DNA of 19,293 nt from an uncultured Aliarcobacter sp. (GTDB lineage Bacteria > Campylobacterota > Campylobacteria > Campylobacterales > Arcobacteraceae): contig CANRCH010000012.1 in the NCBI GenBank assembly GCA_947629065.1, forward strand, positions 1 to 19,293, in the 5' to 3' direction. This document shows, one piece after another, positions 1 to 8,164 of the stretch (positions are counted from its first letter, which is position 1; each line of letters starts with the position of its first letter). The position numbers and the translations under genes are program-made. The notes beneath the pieces are model-generated. The model saw only the letters and a list, made by a program, of their open reading frames with translations. It was not told where the DNA came from and did not search any database.

Positions 1-1896
1 ATTGAAGAAAAAAACCAATACAACACACTTTTAGGAGTAACTGGGAGTGGAAAAACTTATACTATCGCAAAAGTGATTGAAAAGGTGCAAAAACCAACAC
101 TTATAATGACTCACAACAAAACTTTGGCAGCTCAACTATACAGTGAGTTTAAACAGTTTTTCCCAAACAATCATGTGGAGTATTTCATCTCTTACTACGA
201 CTACTACCAACCAGAAGCCTATATTCCAAGATCTGATTTATTTATAGAAAAAGATAGTTCAATAAATGAAGAGTTAGAAAGATTAAGACTTAGTACAACA
301 GCATCACTTTTATCTTTTGATGATGTTATTGTAATCGCTTCTGTTTCTGCAAACTATGGTTTGGGAAATCCAAGTGAATATCAAGCAATGGTGCAAAGAA
401 TAGAAGTTGGTTTTGAGTATTCACAAAGAGAGTTTTTATTAAAACTAATCGAAATGGGTTATAAAAGAAATGATAGTTTTTTTGATAGGTCTGATTTTAG
501 AGTAAATGGTGATGTAATAGATATTTTCCCTGCTTATTATGAAGATGAGTTTATAAGAGTTGAGTTTTTTGGTGATGAGGTTGAAAGTATCACAAAGCAC
601 GAATACTTAACAAACGAAAAGATAAAAGAGCTAAATGAAGTGATTATTTACTCTGTAAATCCCTTTGTTGTAACACAAGATAATCTTGCAAGGGCTGTTA
701 AACAAATAGAAGAGGAGCTTGATGAAAGATTAGATTATTATCAAAAAGAGGAGAGATTAGTAGAGTATCAAAGGCTAAAACAAAGAGTTGAGTTTGATTT
801 AGAGATGATTGAAGCAACTGGAATGTGTAAGGGAATTGAAAACTATGCAAGACATTTAACAGGTTTAAAACCAGGCGAGACTCCTTACTCTTTGCTTGAT
901 TATTTTGCACAAATGGAAAAAGATTTTCTACTTGTTGTTGATGAATCGCATGTATCTTTAAGCCAATTTAGAGGAATGCATGCAGCCGATAGAAGTAGAA
1001 AAGAGGTTTTGGTGGATTATGGGTTTAGACTTCCATCTGCACTTGATAATAGACCTTTAATGTTTGATGAGTTTATAAAGAAAGCCCCAAATTATGTTTT
1101 TGTAAGTGCAACTCCAAATGAGCTAGAACTAGAATTAAGCTCCGTTGTAGCAGAGCAGATAATCCGTCCTACTGGGCTACTTGACCCTATAATTGATATT
1201 ATAGATAGTGAATATCAAGTAGAAAAACTTCACGATGAGATAAAAAAAGTTGTAGCACTTAATCAAAGAGTATTAGTTACAGTTTTAACAAAAAAAATGG
1301 CAGAAGAACTAGCAACTTATTATGCAGATTTAGGAATAAAAGTAAAATATATGCACTCTGAAATAGATGCAATTGAAAGAAATCAAATTATAAGAGAACT
1401 GCGACTTGGAACTTTTGATGTATTAATAGGAATAAACCTGCTTAGAGAAGGGCTTGATATTCCAGAAACTTCTTTGGTGGCAATACTTGATGCTGATAAA
1501 GAGGGGTTTTTAAGAAGTAAAACTTCACTAATACAAACTATTGGAAGAGCAGCAAGAAATGAAAATGGAAGAGTGATTTTATTTGCAAAAAAAATCACAG
1601 CTTCTATGCAGTTTGCAATAGATGAGACAAACAGAAGAAGAGAAATACAAGAAAAATATAATATAGAACACAATATCACTCCAAAAACTACAACTAGAAA
1701 ACTAGACCAAAACCTAAAACTTGAAGAGTATGATACAGTTGCACTAAAAAAGCAGCGACTTGAAAAGATGCCAGCAGGTGAAAGAAAGAAAATTCTACTT
1801 GAATTAAATAAACAGATGAAAAAAGCAGCTAGTGATTTAAACTTTGAAGAGGCAATAAGACTTAGAGATGAAATTGCAAAATATAAGGATATGTAA
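1..1896 (+). CDS. uvrB: Excinuclease ABC subunit B, 5' end missing
   Basis: UvrB is the damage-verifying helicase-like subunit of nucleotide excision repair; it is loaded by UvrA and recruits UvrC. The reading frame is open from base 1, so the true start lies outside the window; by comparison with the usual UvrB length of about 660-675 residues, roughly 30 N-terminal residues are missing. Visible in the 631 residues present: the Walker A motif GVTGSGKT (bases 34-57), the beta-hairpin region with [10 protein letters not shown], the DESH Walker B motif, SATP, the motif VI sequence QTIGRAARN, and a C-terminal UVR domain ([13 protein letters not shown]) for UvrC contact. The first in-frame start-like codon inside the window (GTG at 73) lies after Walker A and is not the start. 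The next gene begins 55 bases downstream with its own promoter. Identification is very secure. Confidence 0.97.
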   Translation: MEEKNQYNTLLGVTGSGKTYTIAKVIEKVQKPTLIMTHNKTLAAQLYSEFKQFFPNNHVEYFISYYDYYQPEAYIPRSDLFIEKDSSINEELERLRLSTTASLLSFDDVIVIASVSANYGLGNPSEYQAMVQRIEVGFEYSQREFLLKLIEMGYKRNDSFFDRSDFRVNGDVIDIFPAYYEDEFIRVEFFGDEVESITKHEYLTNEKIKELNEVIIYSVNPFVVTQDNLARAVKQIEEELDERLDYYQKEERLVEYQRLKQRVEFDLEMIEATGMCKGIENYARHLTGLKPGETPYSLLDYFAQMEKDFLLVVDESHVSLSQFRGMHAADRSRKEVLVDYGFRLPSALDNRPLMFDEFIKKAPNYVFVSATPNELELELSSVVAEQIIRPTGLLDPIIDIIDSEYQVEKLHDEIKKVVALNQRVLVTVLTKKMAEELATYYADLGIKVKYMHSEIDAIERNQIIRELRLGTFDVLIGINLLREGLDIPETSLVAILDADKEGFLRSKTSLIQTIGRAARNENGRVILFAKKITASMQFAIDETNRRREIQEKYNIEHNITPKTTTRKLDQNLKLEEYDTVALKKQRLEKMPAGERKKILLELNKQMKKAASDLNFEEAIRLRDEIAKYKDM

Positions 1897-1900
1897 AATT

Positions 1901-1916
1901 ATTTTTTTGATATAAT
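1901..1916 (+). promoter_or_regulatory. Sigma-70-type promoter of the HD-GYP gene
   Basis: A T run followed by GATATAAT gives a perfect TATAAT at 1911-1916, preceded by TTTTTTT. Campylobacterota vegetative promoters typically have a T-rich stretch and an extended -10 rather than a strong -35. It lies 35 bases before the ATG at 1952, which has the Shine-Dalgarno GGGGAGA at 1941-1947. Confidence 0.55.
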
Positions 1917-1951
1917 GTATATGATTTAAAATTAAATAATGGGGAGAATAT

Positions 1952-4312
1952 ATGGTGAATAGTTTTAAAATAAGTATAAAACAAGCAATTTTTGTTATTT
2001 TCTCAATTACTGTTTTATTATTCCTCTCTTTGACTCTTTTAACACAATATTATTTTTCACAAAAAATTATTGAAGAATCAACAAAAACTATAATAGAAAA
2101 GATATCTGAAAATATATCTACAAGACTTGAGATAAACGAAGAAAGAGTAAAAAATGGTATTAATTTAATAGAACTTTTTCGAGAAGAAAAAGTAGATATT
2201 AAAGAGGGTGAGCTACATCCAAGCACAGAAAAAATGGCTATTTTTATGGCAAATAACCCATTTACTTTGGCACTATATTATGGTTATAGAAATGGAAATT
2301 TTTTTGAAGTTATTAATTTAAATATAGATAGTGGTGTAGAAAGTAAGATAATAAAAAAAGAAAATGAAGCTTGGCTTGTAATAAAAATTATTGAAAAAGA
2401 TGGAAAAAGAGTTAAGATTGAAGAGTATTTAGATGATAGATTTAATCTATTAAGAAGTGAAAAAATAGAAAATAATAATTTTGAGCCTATAAATAGACCT
2501 TGGTATAATCTAGCAATAAAAAATGATAAAATCATAAAAACAGCACCATATCTTTTTGATAATATTAAATCATTAGGTATAACTTATGCAAAAAAAATAG
2601 ATGATAATATTGTTTTAGGGATTGATATTGCATTAAGTACTTTAAGTTCATTTTTTGATGAACAAATAAATATAAATAATTCACATCTTTTTTTAATAAA
2701 CAAGAATGATAGAAAAATTGTCGCAACTAATAATTTGACTCATGTTAGAAAAATTGCTGAAATATATAAAGAAATAGATAATAAATCATCTAGTGTAAAA
2801 TTGGATAATGAAGATTATTTTATTACTACAAATAATTTAACTACAAATATAGGATTAGAACAAGAATTAATATTATTAACTCCTAAAAATGAAGCATATA
2901 AAGAGTTTCAAGATAAAGTTGTTTTAGGTCTTATTGCTACGGCTATATTTTTTATTATTATTTTACCATTTGTCTTGTATTTAATTAATCTTTTAATAAA
3001 ACCAATCTCACAGCTAATCATTGAAAATGAAAAAATAATAAATAAAGATTATGATAATGTACAGATTGTAAACACAAGACTGAAAGAGTTAAAATCTTTA
3101 TCTAAATCACTTTATATTATGTCAAAAAGCATAAAAGAGTATAAAGAAAATCAAGATAGATTTGTAGATGGTTTTATAAGTATGATTTCAAAAGCAATTG
3201 ATGATAAAAGCCCATATACAGGAGGTCACTGTCATAAAATTCCTATTATTATGAATTTGATTGTAGAAGCTGCTAGTAAATCGCAAGATGAGGTTTTTAA
3301 AGAGTTTAGAAATCTTACTAAAGAGGAGATAAGACAAATTGAAGTTGCTGCAAAACTTCACGATTGTGGAAAAATTACAACACCTGAATATGTTATGGAT
3401 AAATCTGTAAAACTTGAAACTATATATAATAGAATTCACGAAATTAGAACTAGATTTGAAGTTATTTATAGAGATTTAAAGATAAAAGCTTTGGAAAATT
3501 TAGTAAAAAATGAAGATAAAATAATTCTTGAAAAAGATTTACAAATAGAGTTAAACAAGCTTCAAAATGAGTTTGCTTTTATTGCACAGTGTAATATTGG
3601 AAGTGAATTTCTAAGTAATGATGCAAAAGATAAAATCCAAAATATAGCAAAGAAAGAGTGGACTAGATATTTTGATGACTCTTTAGGTCTTTCGAATGAG
3701 GAGAAAAAAAGATATATAAAACCAATTTCAAATCAAGAGTATCTTTTAGATGACAAAATAAATCATATTGTAAAAAGAGAGTTTTTTGATTTTGCAGAGT
3801 TTGAAAAATTTGGCTTTAAAATGGAAGTTCCCAATAATTTATATAATTTTGGTGAAATTTATAATCTTTGCATAGAAAAAGGAACTATAAATAAAGAGGA
3901 GAGATTTAAAATAAATGAGCATATAACAGCAACAATTAAAATGCTAGAGAGCCTTCCTTTTCCTAAAAATCTATCAAAAGTTACAGAGTTTGCAGGAAAT
4001 CATCATGAAACCTTAATAGGAACTGGATATCCAAGAAAACTAACAAAAAATGAGATGAGCTTAACTTCAAGAATGATGGCAGTTGCTGATATTTTTGAAG
4101 CTTTAAGTGCAAATGATAGACCATATAAAGATACAAAAAAATTAAGTGAAGTCTTGAAAATTATGAGCTATTTTGTAAAAGATAGACATATAGATGAAGA
4201 TGTTTTCAAACTATTTGTAGAAGAAAAAATATATTTGAAGTATGCAAATAACCATCTAAAAAAAGAGCAAATAGATTTAGAAAATATTGAAGAAGTTTTA
4301 AAGAATTTATAA
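1952..4312 (+). CDS. Membrane Cache/HD-GYP domain phosphohydrolase (likely c-di-GMP phosphodiesterase)
   Basis: A 786-residue sensor enzyme. A first membrane helix (about residues 11-31), a long extracytoplasmic Cache-like region (about 32-320), a second helix (about 323-348) and a HAMP-like linker precede a C-terminal HD-GYP domain. Key residues are visible: GGHCHK near 424-429, HD at 470-471 in HDCGKI, H657, HHETLIGTGYP at 684-694 and D713 in VADIFEAL. HD-GYP proteins hydrolyse cyclic di-GMP, so this should couple a periplasmic ligand to motility or surface behaviour; the ligand cannot be read from the sequence. About 150 residues (490-643) interrupt the catalytic domain between the HDCGKI/KLET block and the GTINKEERFKINEH block. 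I recall such inserts in a Cache-linked HD-GYP subclass beginning SPYTGGHC. The gene ends 3 bases from the convergent nth. Activity is inferred. Confidence 0.88.
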   Translation: MVNSFKISIKQAIFVIFSITVLLFLSLTLLTQYYFSQKIIEESTKTIIEKISENISTRLEINEERVKNGINLIELFREEKVDIKEGELHPSTEKMAIFMANNPFTLALYYGYRNGNFFEVINLNIDSGVESKIIKKENEAWLVIKIIEKDGKRVKIEEYLDDRFNLLRSEKIENNNFEPINRPWYNLAIKNDKIIKTAPYLFDNIKSLGITYAKKIDDNIVLGIDIALSTLSSFFDEQININNSHLFLINKNDRKIVATNNLTHVRKIAEIYKEIDNKSSSVKLDNEDYFITTNNLTTNIGLEQELILLTPKNEAYKEFQDKVVLGLIATAIFFIIILPFVLYLINLLIKPISQLIIENEKIINKDYDNVQIVNTRLKELKSLSKSLYIMSKSIKEYKENQDRFVDGFISMISKAIDDKSPYTGGHCHKIPIIMNLIVEAASKSQDEVFKEFRNLTKEEIRQIEVAAKLHDCGKITTPEYVMDKSVKLETIYNRIHEIRTRFEVIYRDLKIKALENLVKNEDKIILEKDLQIELNKLQNEFAFIAQCNIGSEFLSNDAKDKIQNIAKKEWTRYFDDSLGLSNEEKKRYIKPISNQEYLLDDKINHIVKREFFDFAEFEKFGFKMEVPNNLYNFGEIYNLCIEKGTINKEERFKINEHITATIKMLESLPFPKNLSKVTEFAGNHHETLIGTGYPRKLTKNEMSLTSRMMAVADIFEALSANDRPYKDTKKLSEVLKIMSYFVKDRHIDEDVFKLFVEEKIYLKYANNHLKKEQIDLENIEEVLKNL

Positions 4313-4315
4313 AAC

Positions 4316-4963
4316 TTAAGCAGGTTTAAAACTCTGCTTAGTTTTGCAAACTTGCGGAAAATAGCACTTATCGCACTCAGGTTTTACAGCTTTACAAATA
4401 TATCTTCCAAACAAAACCATAGCTTGATGAAAAATATGCAAATCATCGCCTCTTAGTTTTTTTACTAAATCAGCTTCAGTTTTTTCAACAGATTTTTCAT
4501 AGCTAAGTCCCAGTCTATGAGAAACTCTAAAAACATGTGTATCAACAGCCATAAGATTTGCTTGTTTAAACTCAATCATAAAAACATTTGCTGTTTTATT
4601 TCCAACACCTGCTAGTTTTATCAACTCTTTTTCATCGTGTGGAATTTGTCCATCGTAGTTTTCAACCACACTTTGAGCCATTTTTATAATATTTTTTGCT
4701 TTATTATTAAAAAATGAGCAAGAGTTAATCAAGGCTTTTACATCATCCAAAGTTGCAATACTTAAGCTAAAAACATCTGGATACTTTTCAAAAAGTGCAG
4801 GTGTAATTATATTTACTCTTTTATCTGTGCATTGAGCTGATAAAATAATAGCTATTAAAAGTTCATAATCATTTCTATAGCTTAGTTCAGTTTCAGCATT
4901 TGAATAGTTTTCAATAAATGCTTGTTTTATTATTTCTATATCTTCTTTTGTTGCTTTTTTCAA
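4316..4963 (-). CDS. nth: Endonuclease III (DNA glycosylase/AP lyase)
   Basis: This 215-residue protein matches the usual Nth length (about 211). It removes oxidised pyrimidines in base excision repair and cleaves the abasic site. Visible: the helix-hairpin-helix LAGVGNKTA with catalytic K123, the catalytic D141 in VDTHVFRVSHRLGL, and the C-terminal [4Fe-4S] ligands C190, C197, C200 and C206 in the diagnostic C-x6-C-x2-C-x5-C spacing. The start is TTG at 4963: an in-frame stop lies two codons upstream, and the N-terminus from this TTG aligns with known Nth proteins. The upstream gene's TGA overlaps this TTG in a TTGA junction, which suggests translational coupling. It is the last gene of the apparent feoA-feoB unit, so it may be partly transcribed from the Fur-controlled promoter. 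Confidence 0.95.
   Translation of the reverse strand: MKKATKEDIEIIKQAFIENYSNAETELSYRNDYELLIAIILSAQCTDKRVNIITPALFEKYPDVFSLSIATLDDVKALINSCSFFNNKAKNIIKMAQSVVENYDGQIPHDEKELIKLAGVGNKTANVFMIEFKQANLMAVDTHVFRVSHRLGLSYEKSVEKTEADLVKKLRGDDLHIFHQAMVLFGRYICKAVKPECDKCYFPQVCKTKQSFKPA
4317..4340. terminator. Possible bidirectional terminator hairpin between HD-GYP gene and nth
   Basis: Arms TAAGCAG (4317-4323) and CTGCTTA (4334-4340) enclose a 10-base loop. On the minus strand the stem is followed by GTTTTA, on the plus strand by GTTTTG, so a short U-run exists on both sides. It sits inside the 3' end of nth, at the junction of the convergent genes. The stem is short and the U-runs are weak. Confidence 0.4.
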
Positions 4964-5370
4964 TTTTTATGACACTCTTCTTTTAAATTTTCAAAATCTA
5001 TAAATATATATTCAGACTTTATTTTATTGATTTTTACGCCATTTAAACTACATAAATATTCGCTGTTGTCTTTGTTTATAGTGTAGATGAATTTATAAAT
5101 AAACTCATCTTTACTTGATACAACTTTGTTATTTAATAGTTCAAAATCCAAAGATAGTATCTTTTGATTATAAGTCTTTTCATACTTTTCTATAAATAAG
5201 TTTGGAAGAAAATTCTCCTTTTTGTACTCATAAAACAAAAACGCTATTGTAGAAATAATAATCAAAGAAATAAGTACAAAAAACTCCCTTTTTTCAAATC
5301 TTTCATTCACTTTATAAATAATAACCGTAAGTAAAACAATAAAAATTGCAATACCAATAATAACTTGCAT
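4960..5370 (-). CDS. Small membrane protein of unknown function in the feo operon
   Basis: I do not recognise this 136-residue protein. It has two hydrophobic helices, about residues 2-19 and 29-47, separated by a charged segment (KVNERFEKRE). A soluble C-terminal part of about 90 residues is rich in Lys, Glu, Asn and aromatic residues and contains two Cys (in YLCSL and EECHKN). The start is ATG at 5368-5370 with AGGG six to nine bases upstream. It begins 30 bases after the feoB stop and its TGA overlaps the TTG start of nth, so it is very likely cotranscribed with both. Nothing in it resembles FeoC (no winged helix). The location allows a role next to ferrous transport, but that rests on position alone. 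Confidence 0.7.
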   Translation of the reverse strand: MQVIIGIAIFIVLLTVIIYKVNERFEKREFFVLISLIIISTIAFLFYEYKKENFLPNLFIEKYEKTYNQKILSLDFELLNNKVVSSKDEFIYKFIYTINKDNSEYLCSLNGVKINKIKSEYIFIDFENLKEECHKN

Positions 5371-5400
5371 TTAAACCCTTTTTGTATATTTAAGTATAGA

Positions 5401-7302
5401 TTATATCAAAAAGAGCTTTGCAATATTATAAACTATAAATGACACTATCCAAGCACTAATTGTTGTAAATAAAAATAGATAAACAAAATATTTAATTCCA
5501 CCAGCTTCTCTTGTAAACACAGCACTTGCAGCTAGGCAAGGAAGATAAATTATAACAAAAGCTATAAATGCTAGTGCAGATGCCAGTGGAATTTGGCTTT
5601 GGATTTTTTCAATTAAAGTTTGAGAGTTTTCATCATTATCTTCACCCAAACCATATAAAATTGCTAAGGTAGAAATCACTATCTCTTTTGCTGCAAGTCC
5701 AGTTTCAAGTGCAACTGACATTCTCCAATCAAATCCTAAAGGAGCAAAAAGAGGTTCACTTATTTTTCCTAATTGACCTAAAAATGAGTTCTCTAGGTGA
5801 TATAAACTAAGCTCATTTGCTAATTCACTTTTTTCATCTTCACTAATTGCTAGTTCTATTTTTTGATTAAAACTCTCTTCAATAATATAATCTTTTGGAT
5901 AGTTACTCATAAACCAAATCAAAACTGAAGCTGCAAGAATATAAGTTCCCGCTTTTTTTAGATACATTTTTGCTTGATTTAAAACAGTTGTAAAAATTAG
6001 TTTAAAAGATGGAAATCTATATTTTGGCATCTCCATTACAAATGGTTCACTACTATTTTTAAATACAAAATATTTTAAAGCTTTTGCAGCAATTAAACCT
6101 AAAATTGCACCACTAATATAGATTAAAAATAGCACATTTCCAGCATTTTCTTCACTAAAAAATGCACTTACAAAAAGTACATAAATTGGTAATTTTGCAC
6201 CACAAGACATAAATCCAATTATAAAAAGTGTAAGCAGTCTATCTTTTTCATTTTTTAAAGTTCTTGCAGACATATATGCAGGAACACTACATCCAAAACC
6301 AGTTACTAGTGGAATAAATGATTTTCCGTGAAGCCCAAATTTAAATAAAATTCCATCAAGTAAAAACGCAACTCTACTCATATAACCAGTTGTTTCAAGA
6401 AGTGCAATTCCTAAAAATAAAATCACAATATTTGGTAAAAACATAATAACAGCACCAACTCCAGCAATAATTCCATCTGCTAAAAGTGAAGTAAAGGCAT
6501 TTTCTCCAAAAATATCTTTTAAGCTAGTTCCAAAAAATGCAAACAAATCTTCAAGATATGCAATTAAAACATCACCAAAAGTAAATGTTAGTTGAAAAAT
6601 TGCCCACATAAAAAATAAAAATATAGGAAGTCCTAAATATTTGTGCATTAAAATTGAGTCTATTTTTTCTGTAATAGTCTTTTCTTTTATGGGTTTTATA
6701 GTTAAAACCTCATTTATAGTGCTGTTTACAAAAGCAAATCTATTGTTTAAAATCTCATCTTTTGAATCTGTTTTTATAAAAAATCTTTTGGGAGTTTCGT
6801 TTGATTCATAAAGAGTTATAATAGATTCTAAAAGATTATTTATTCCAGTTTTTTTTGCAGCACTTGTTTTTATACAAGGAGTTCCTAAAATTTTTTCAAG
6901 CTTTTTTTCATCTATAAAAATTCCCTCTTTTTTTGCTTCATCATCCATATTAAGAGCAACAATCATCTTTTTATTTAGATTTAAAAGTTCACTTGTCAAA
7001 AGTAGGTTTCTTTGCAGATTTGTAGAATCAACTACATTTAAAATGATATCGTATGAAGAGTTTTTCAAAAAGTTGCTTACAACTCTTTCTTCAATTGAGT
7101 AGTTTACAAGTGAGTAGCTTCCAGGTAAATCAACTATATCTATTTTATAGTTTTTATATGAAAAGCTTACCTCTTTTTTTTCAACCGTAACTCCTGAAAA
7201 ATTTCCAACTTTTAGTTTTGAGTTGGAAATAGAGTTAATAAGCATTGATTTTCCAACATTAGGCTGACCTACAAGAGCAATTTTAATTGTTTTAACTTGC
7301 AT
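5401..7302 (-). CDS. feoB: Ferrous iron transporter FeoB
   Basis: FeoB is the inner-membrane Fe(II) importer with a cytoplasmic G domain. The 633 residues here are typical of the shorter Campylobacterota form rather than the ~770 of enteric FeoB. G-protein motifs are clear: G1 GQPNVGKS (12-19), the switch-region GNFSGVTVE (33-41), G3 DLPG (58-61), G4 NMDD (118-121) and G5 TSAAKKTG (146-153). A helical spacer follows, and multiple membrane segments begin about residue 222. The two Gate-type motifs GFGCSVPA (335-342, C338) and SCGAKLPIY (366-374, C367) carry the conserved cysteines. Its ATG lies inside the end of feoA (11-base overlap), and a small membrane protein follows after 30 bases. The Fur hexamers upstream of feoA predict induction under iron limitation. 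Confidence 0.97.
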   Translation of the reverse strand: MQVKTIKIALVGQPNVGKSMLINSISNSKLKVGNFSGVTVEKKEVSFSYKNYKIDIVDLPGSYSLVNYSIEERVVSNFLKNSSYDIILNVVDSTNLQRNLLLTSELLNLNKKMIVALNMDDEAKKEGIFIDEKKLEKILGTPCIKTSAAKKTGINNLLESIITLYESNETPKRFFIKTDSKDEILNNRFAFVNSTINEVLTIKPIKEKTITEKIDSILMHKYLGLPIFLFFMWAIFQLTFTFGDVLIAYLEDLFAFFGTSLKDIFGENAFTSLLADGIIAGVGAVIMFLPNIVILFLGIALLETTGYMSRVAFLLDGILFKFGLHGKSFIPLVTGFGCSVPAYMSARTLKNEKDRLLTLFIIGFMSCGAKLPIYVLFVSAFFSEENAGNVLFLIYISGAILGLIAAKALKYFVFKNSSEPFVMEMPKYRFPSFKLIFTTVLNQAKMYLKKAGTYILAASVLIWFMSNYPKDYIIEESFNQKIELAISEDEKSELANELSLYHLENSFLGQLGKISEPLFAPLGFDWRMSVALETGLAAKEIVISTLAILYGLGEDNDENSQTLIEKIQSQIPLASALAFIAFVIIYLPCLAASAVFTREAGGIKYFVYLFLFTTISAWIVSFIVYNIAKLFLI

Positions 7303-7519
7303 ATTTGACTCTTATATTTGCAGCCTCACTTGATCTTAGAGCTACTTTATAGTTATTAATTTTTATCTCTAAAGTTTTTTTAGCTAAAGATTTTGCTGTT
7401 AATTCAACTTTTGTTCCATTTGTAATTCCAAATGAGTAAAACCTATTTTTTAGAATGTCATCACAATTAATTTCATATATTTCTGCTTTTTGATTAATAT
7501 TTAAATCGCTTAAGTACAT
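7292..7519 (-). CDS. feoA: FeoA, SH3-like accessory protein for ferrous uptake
   Basis: A 75-residue SH3-like protein with the FeoA pattern: an N-terminal hydrophilic segment, a GI-NGTKVEL core near the middle, and a C-terminal segment ending ALRSSEAANIRVK. FeoA is needed for full FeoB function, probably by contacting its cytoplasmic face. The ATG at 7517-7519 follows the strong Shine-Dalgarno AAGGAG. It is the first gene of the unit and overlaps feoB by 11 bases. A Fur-type hexamer array lies 13-36 bases upstream of the start. Confidence 0.93.
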   Translation of the reverse strand: MYLSDLNINQKAEIYEINCDDILKNRFYSFGITNGTKVELTAKSLAKKTLEIKINNYKVALRSSEAANIRVKYAS

Positions 7520-7531
7520 AAAGTACTCCTT

Positions 7532-7555
7532 TATAATGATAATGATAATTGTAAT
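7532..7555. promoter_or_regulatory. Fur operator: tandem GATAAT-type hexamers upstream of feoA
   Basis: Four consecutive hexamers read TATAAT-GATAAT-GATAAT-TGTAAT; the classical Fur box can be described as tandem GATAAT units. The site lies directly upstream of the feoA Shine-Dalgarno and about 112 bases before fur. A minus-strand -35-like TTGACT (rc of 7584-7589) lies upstream. A plus-strand TATACT at 7633-7638 is a candidate -10 for fur. Repression of feoAB by Fe-Fur is expected from known biology; autoregulation of fur from the same region is an inference. Confidence 0.8.
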
Positions 7556-7667
7556 GTAACTTTAATAAAATATACTTAAGCTAAGTCAATAAACTAAAGT
7601 AATAAAAATTTGAATTTTATTAAAACTTTAGATATACTAAATGGTTTTAAAAATATTGAGGTGTTTT

Positions 7668-8111
7668 ATGAGTATAAAAGAAGAAGATTTTATAGAAGAG
7701 CTTAAAAGAATAGTTAAACAAAAAGGTTTGAAATATACAGAACAAAGAGAGATTGTTCTTAGTATTTTACTTCAAGCTGATGATCATTTAACTGCTGAAG
7801 AGATTTATAATAAGATAAAAGAGGAGTTTCCTGAAACAAATGTAGGAATTGCTACAGTTTATAGAGCGTTAAGCTTCCTTGAAGAGGTTGAATTAATTGC
7901 ATCAATAAATTTTGGGACAGATGGTAAAAAATATGAAAGCAATGCAAAATCACATCACGATCATTTAATTTGTACAGATTGTTCAAAAATAATTGAGTTT
8001 ATAGATGATGAGATTGAAAAAAGACAAGAGAAAGTTGCAAAAGCGAATAAGTTTAAAATAACTGGTCACTCAATGCAATTATACGGTCTTTGTGAAGATT
8101 GTCAAAAGTAG
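7668..8111 (+). CDS. fur: Ferric uptake regulator Fur
   Basis: Fur is the iron-responsive repressor. From the chosen start it has 147 residues: a winged-helix domain with the recognition helix NVGIATVYRAL (58-68), then a dimerisation domain with HHDH (96-99), CTDC (102-105), H134 in TGHSMQLYG, and CEDC (142-145). The long N-terminal extension before the first helix and the phrases GIATVYR, HHDH and KIIEF closely match Campylobacter Fur, so this is Fur rather than PerR. I start at ATG 7668 because GAGGTG lies just upstream; a possible ATG at 7641 would add nine residues (MVLKILRCF) without a ribosome site. It is divergent from feoA and convergent with znuA. Its likely targets in the window are feoA and the imelysin operon. 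Confidence 0.93.
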   Translation: MSIKEEDFIEELKRIVKQKGLKYTEQREIVLSILLQADDHLTAEEIYNKIKEEFPETNVGIATVYRALSFLEEVELIASINFGTDGKKYESNAKSHHDHLICTDCSKIIEFIDDEIEKRQEKVAKANKFKITGHSMQLYGLCEDCQK

Positions 8112-8140
8112 TTTAAACTGAATTCAGTTTAAAACTACTT
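8106..8140. terminator. Long hairpin terminator between fur and znuA
   Basis: Two arms of 17 and 18 bases, centred on GAATTC, form a near-perfect stem with a single bulged base (AAGTAGTTT...AAACTACTT). The stem overlaps the fur TAG stop at 8109-8111. There is almost no U-run on the plus strand; on the minus strand the stem is followed by TTGAC. Its position between the two convergent genes suggests bidirectional termination or 3'-end protection. Confidence 0.6.
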
Positions 8141-8164
8141 AATACATAGCTACAAAATAAAATA

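Noticed and set aside
1383..1679. Minus-strand open frame inside uvrB
   Set aside because: It is a shadow of the conserved helicase motifs on the plus strand and lacks start signals.
4960..5370. Small membrane protein as FeoC
   Set aside because: FeoC is a small soluble winged-helix protein, often with a Cys cluster; this one has two membrane helices and no such features.
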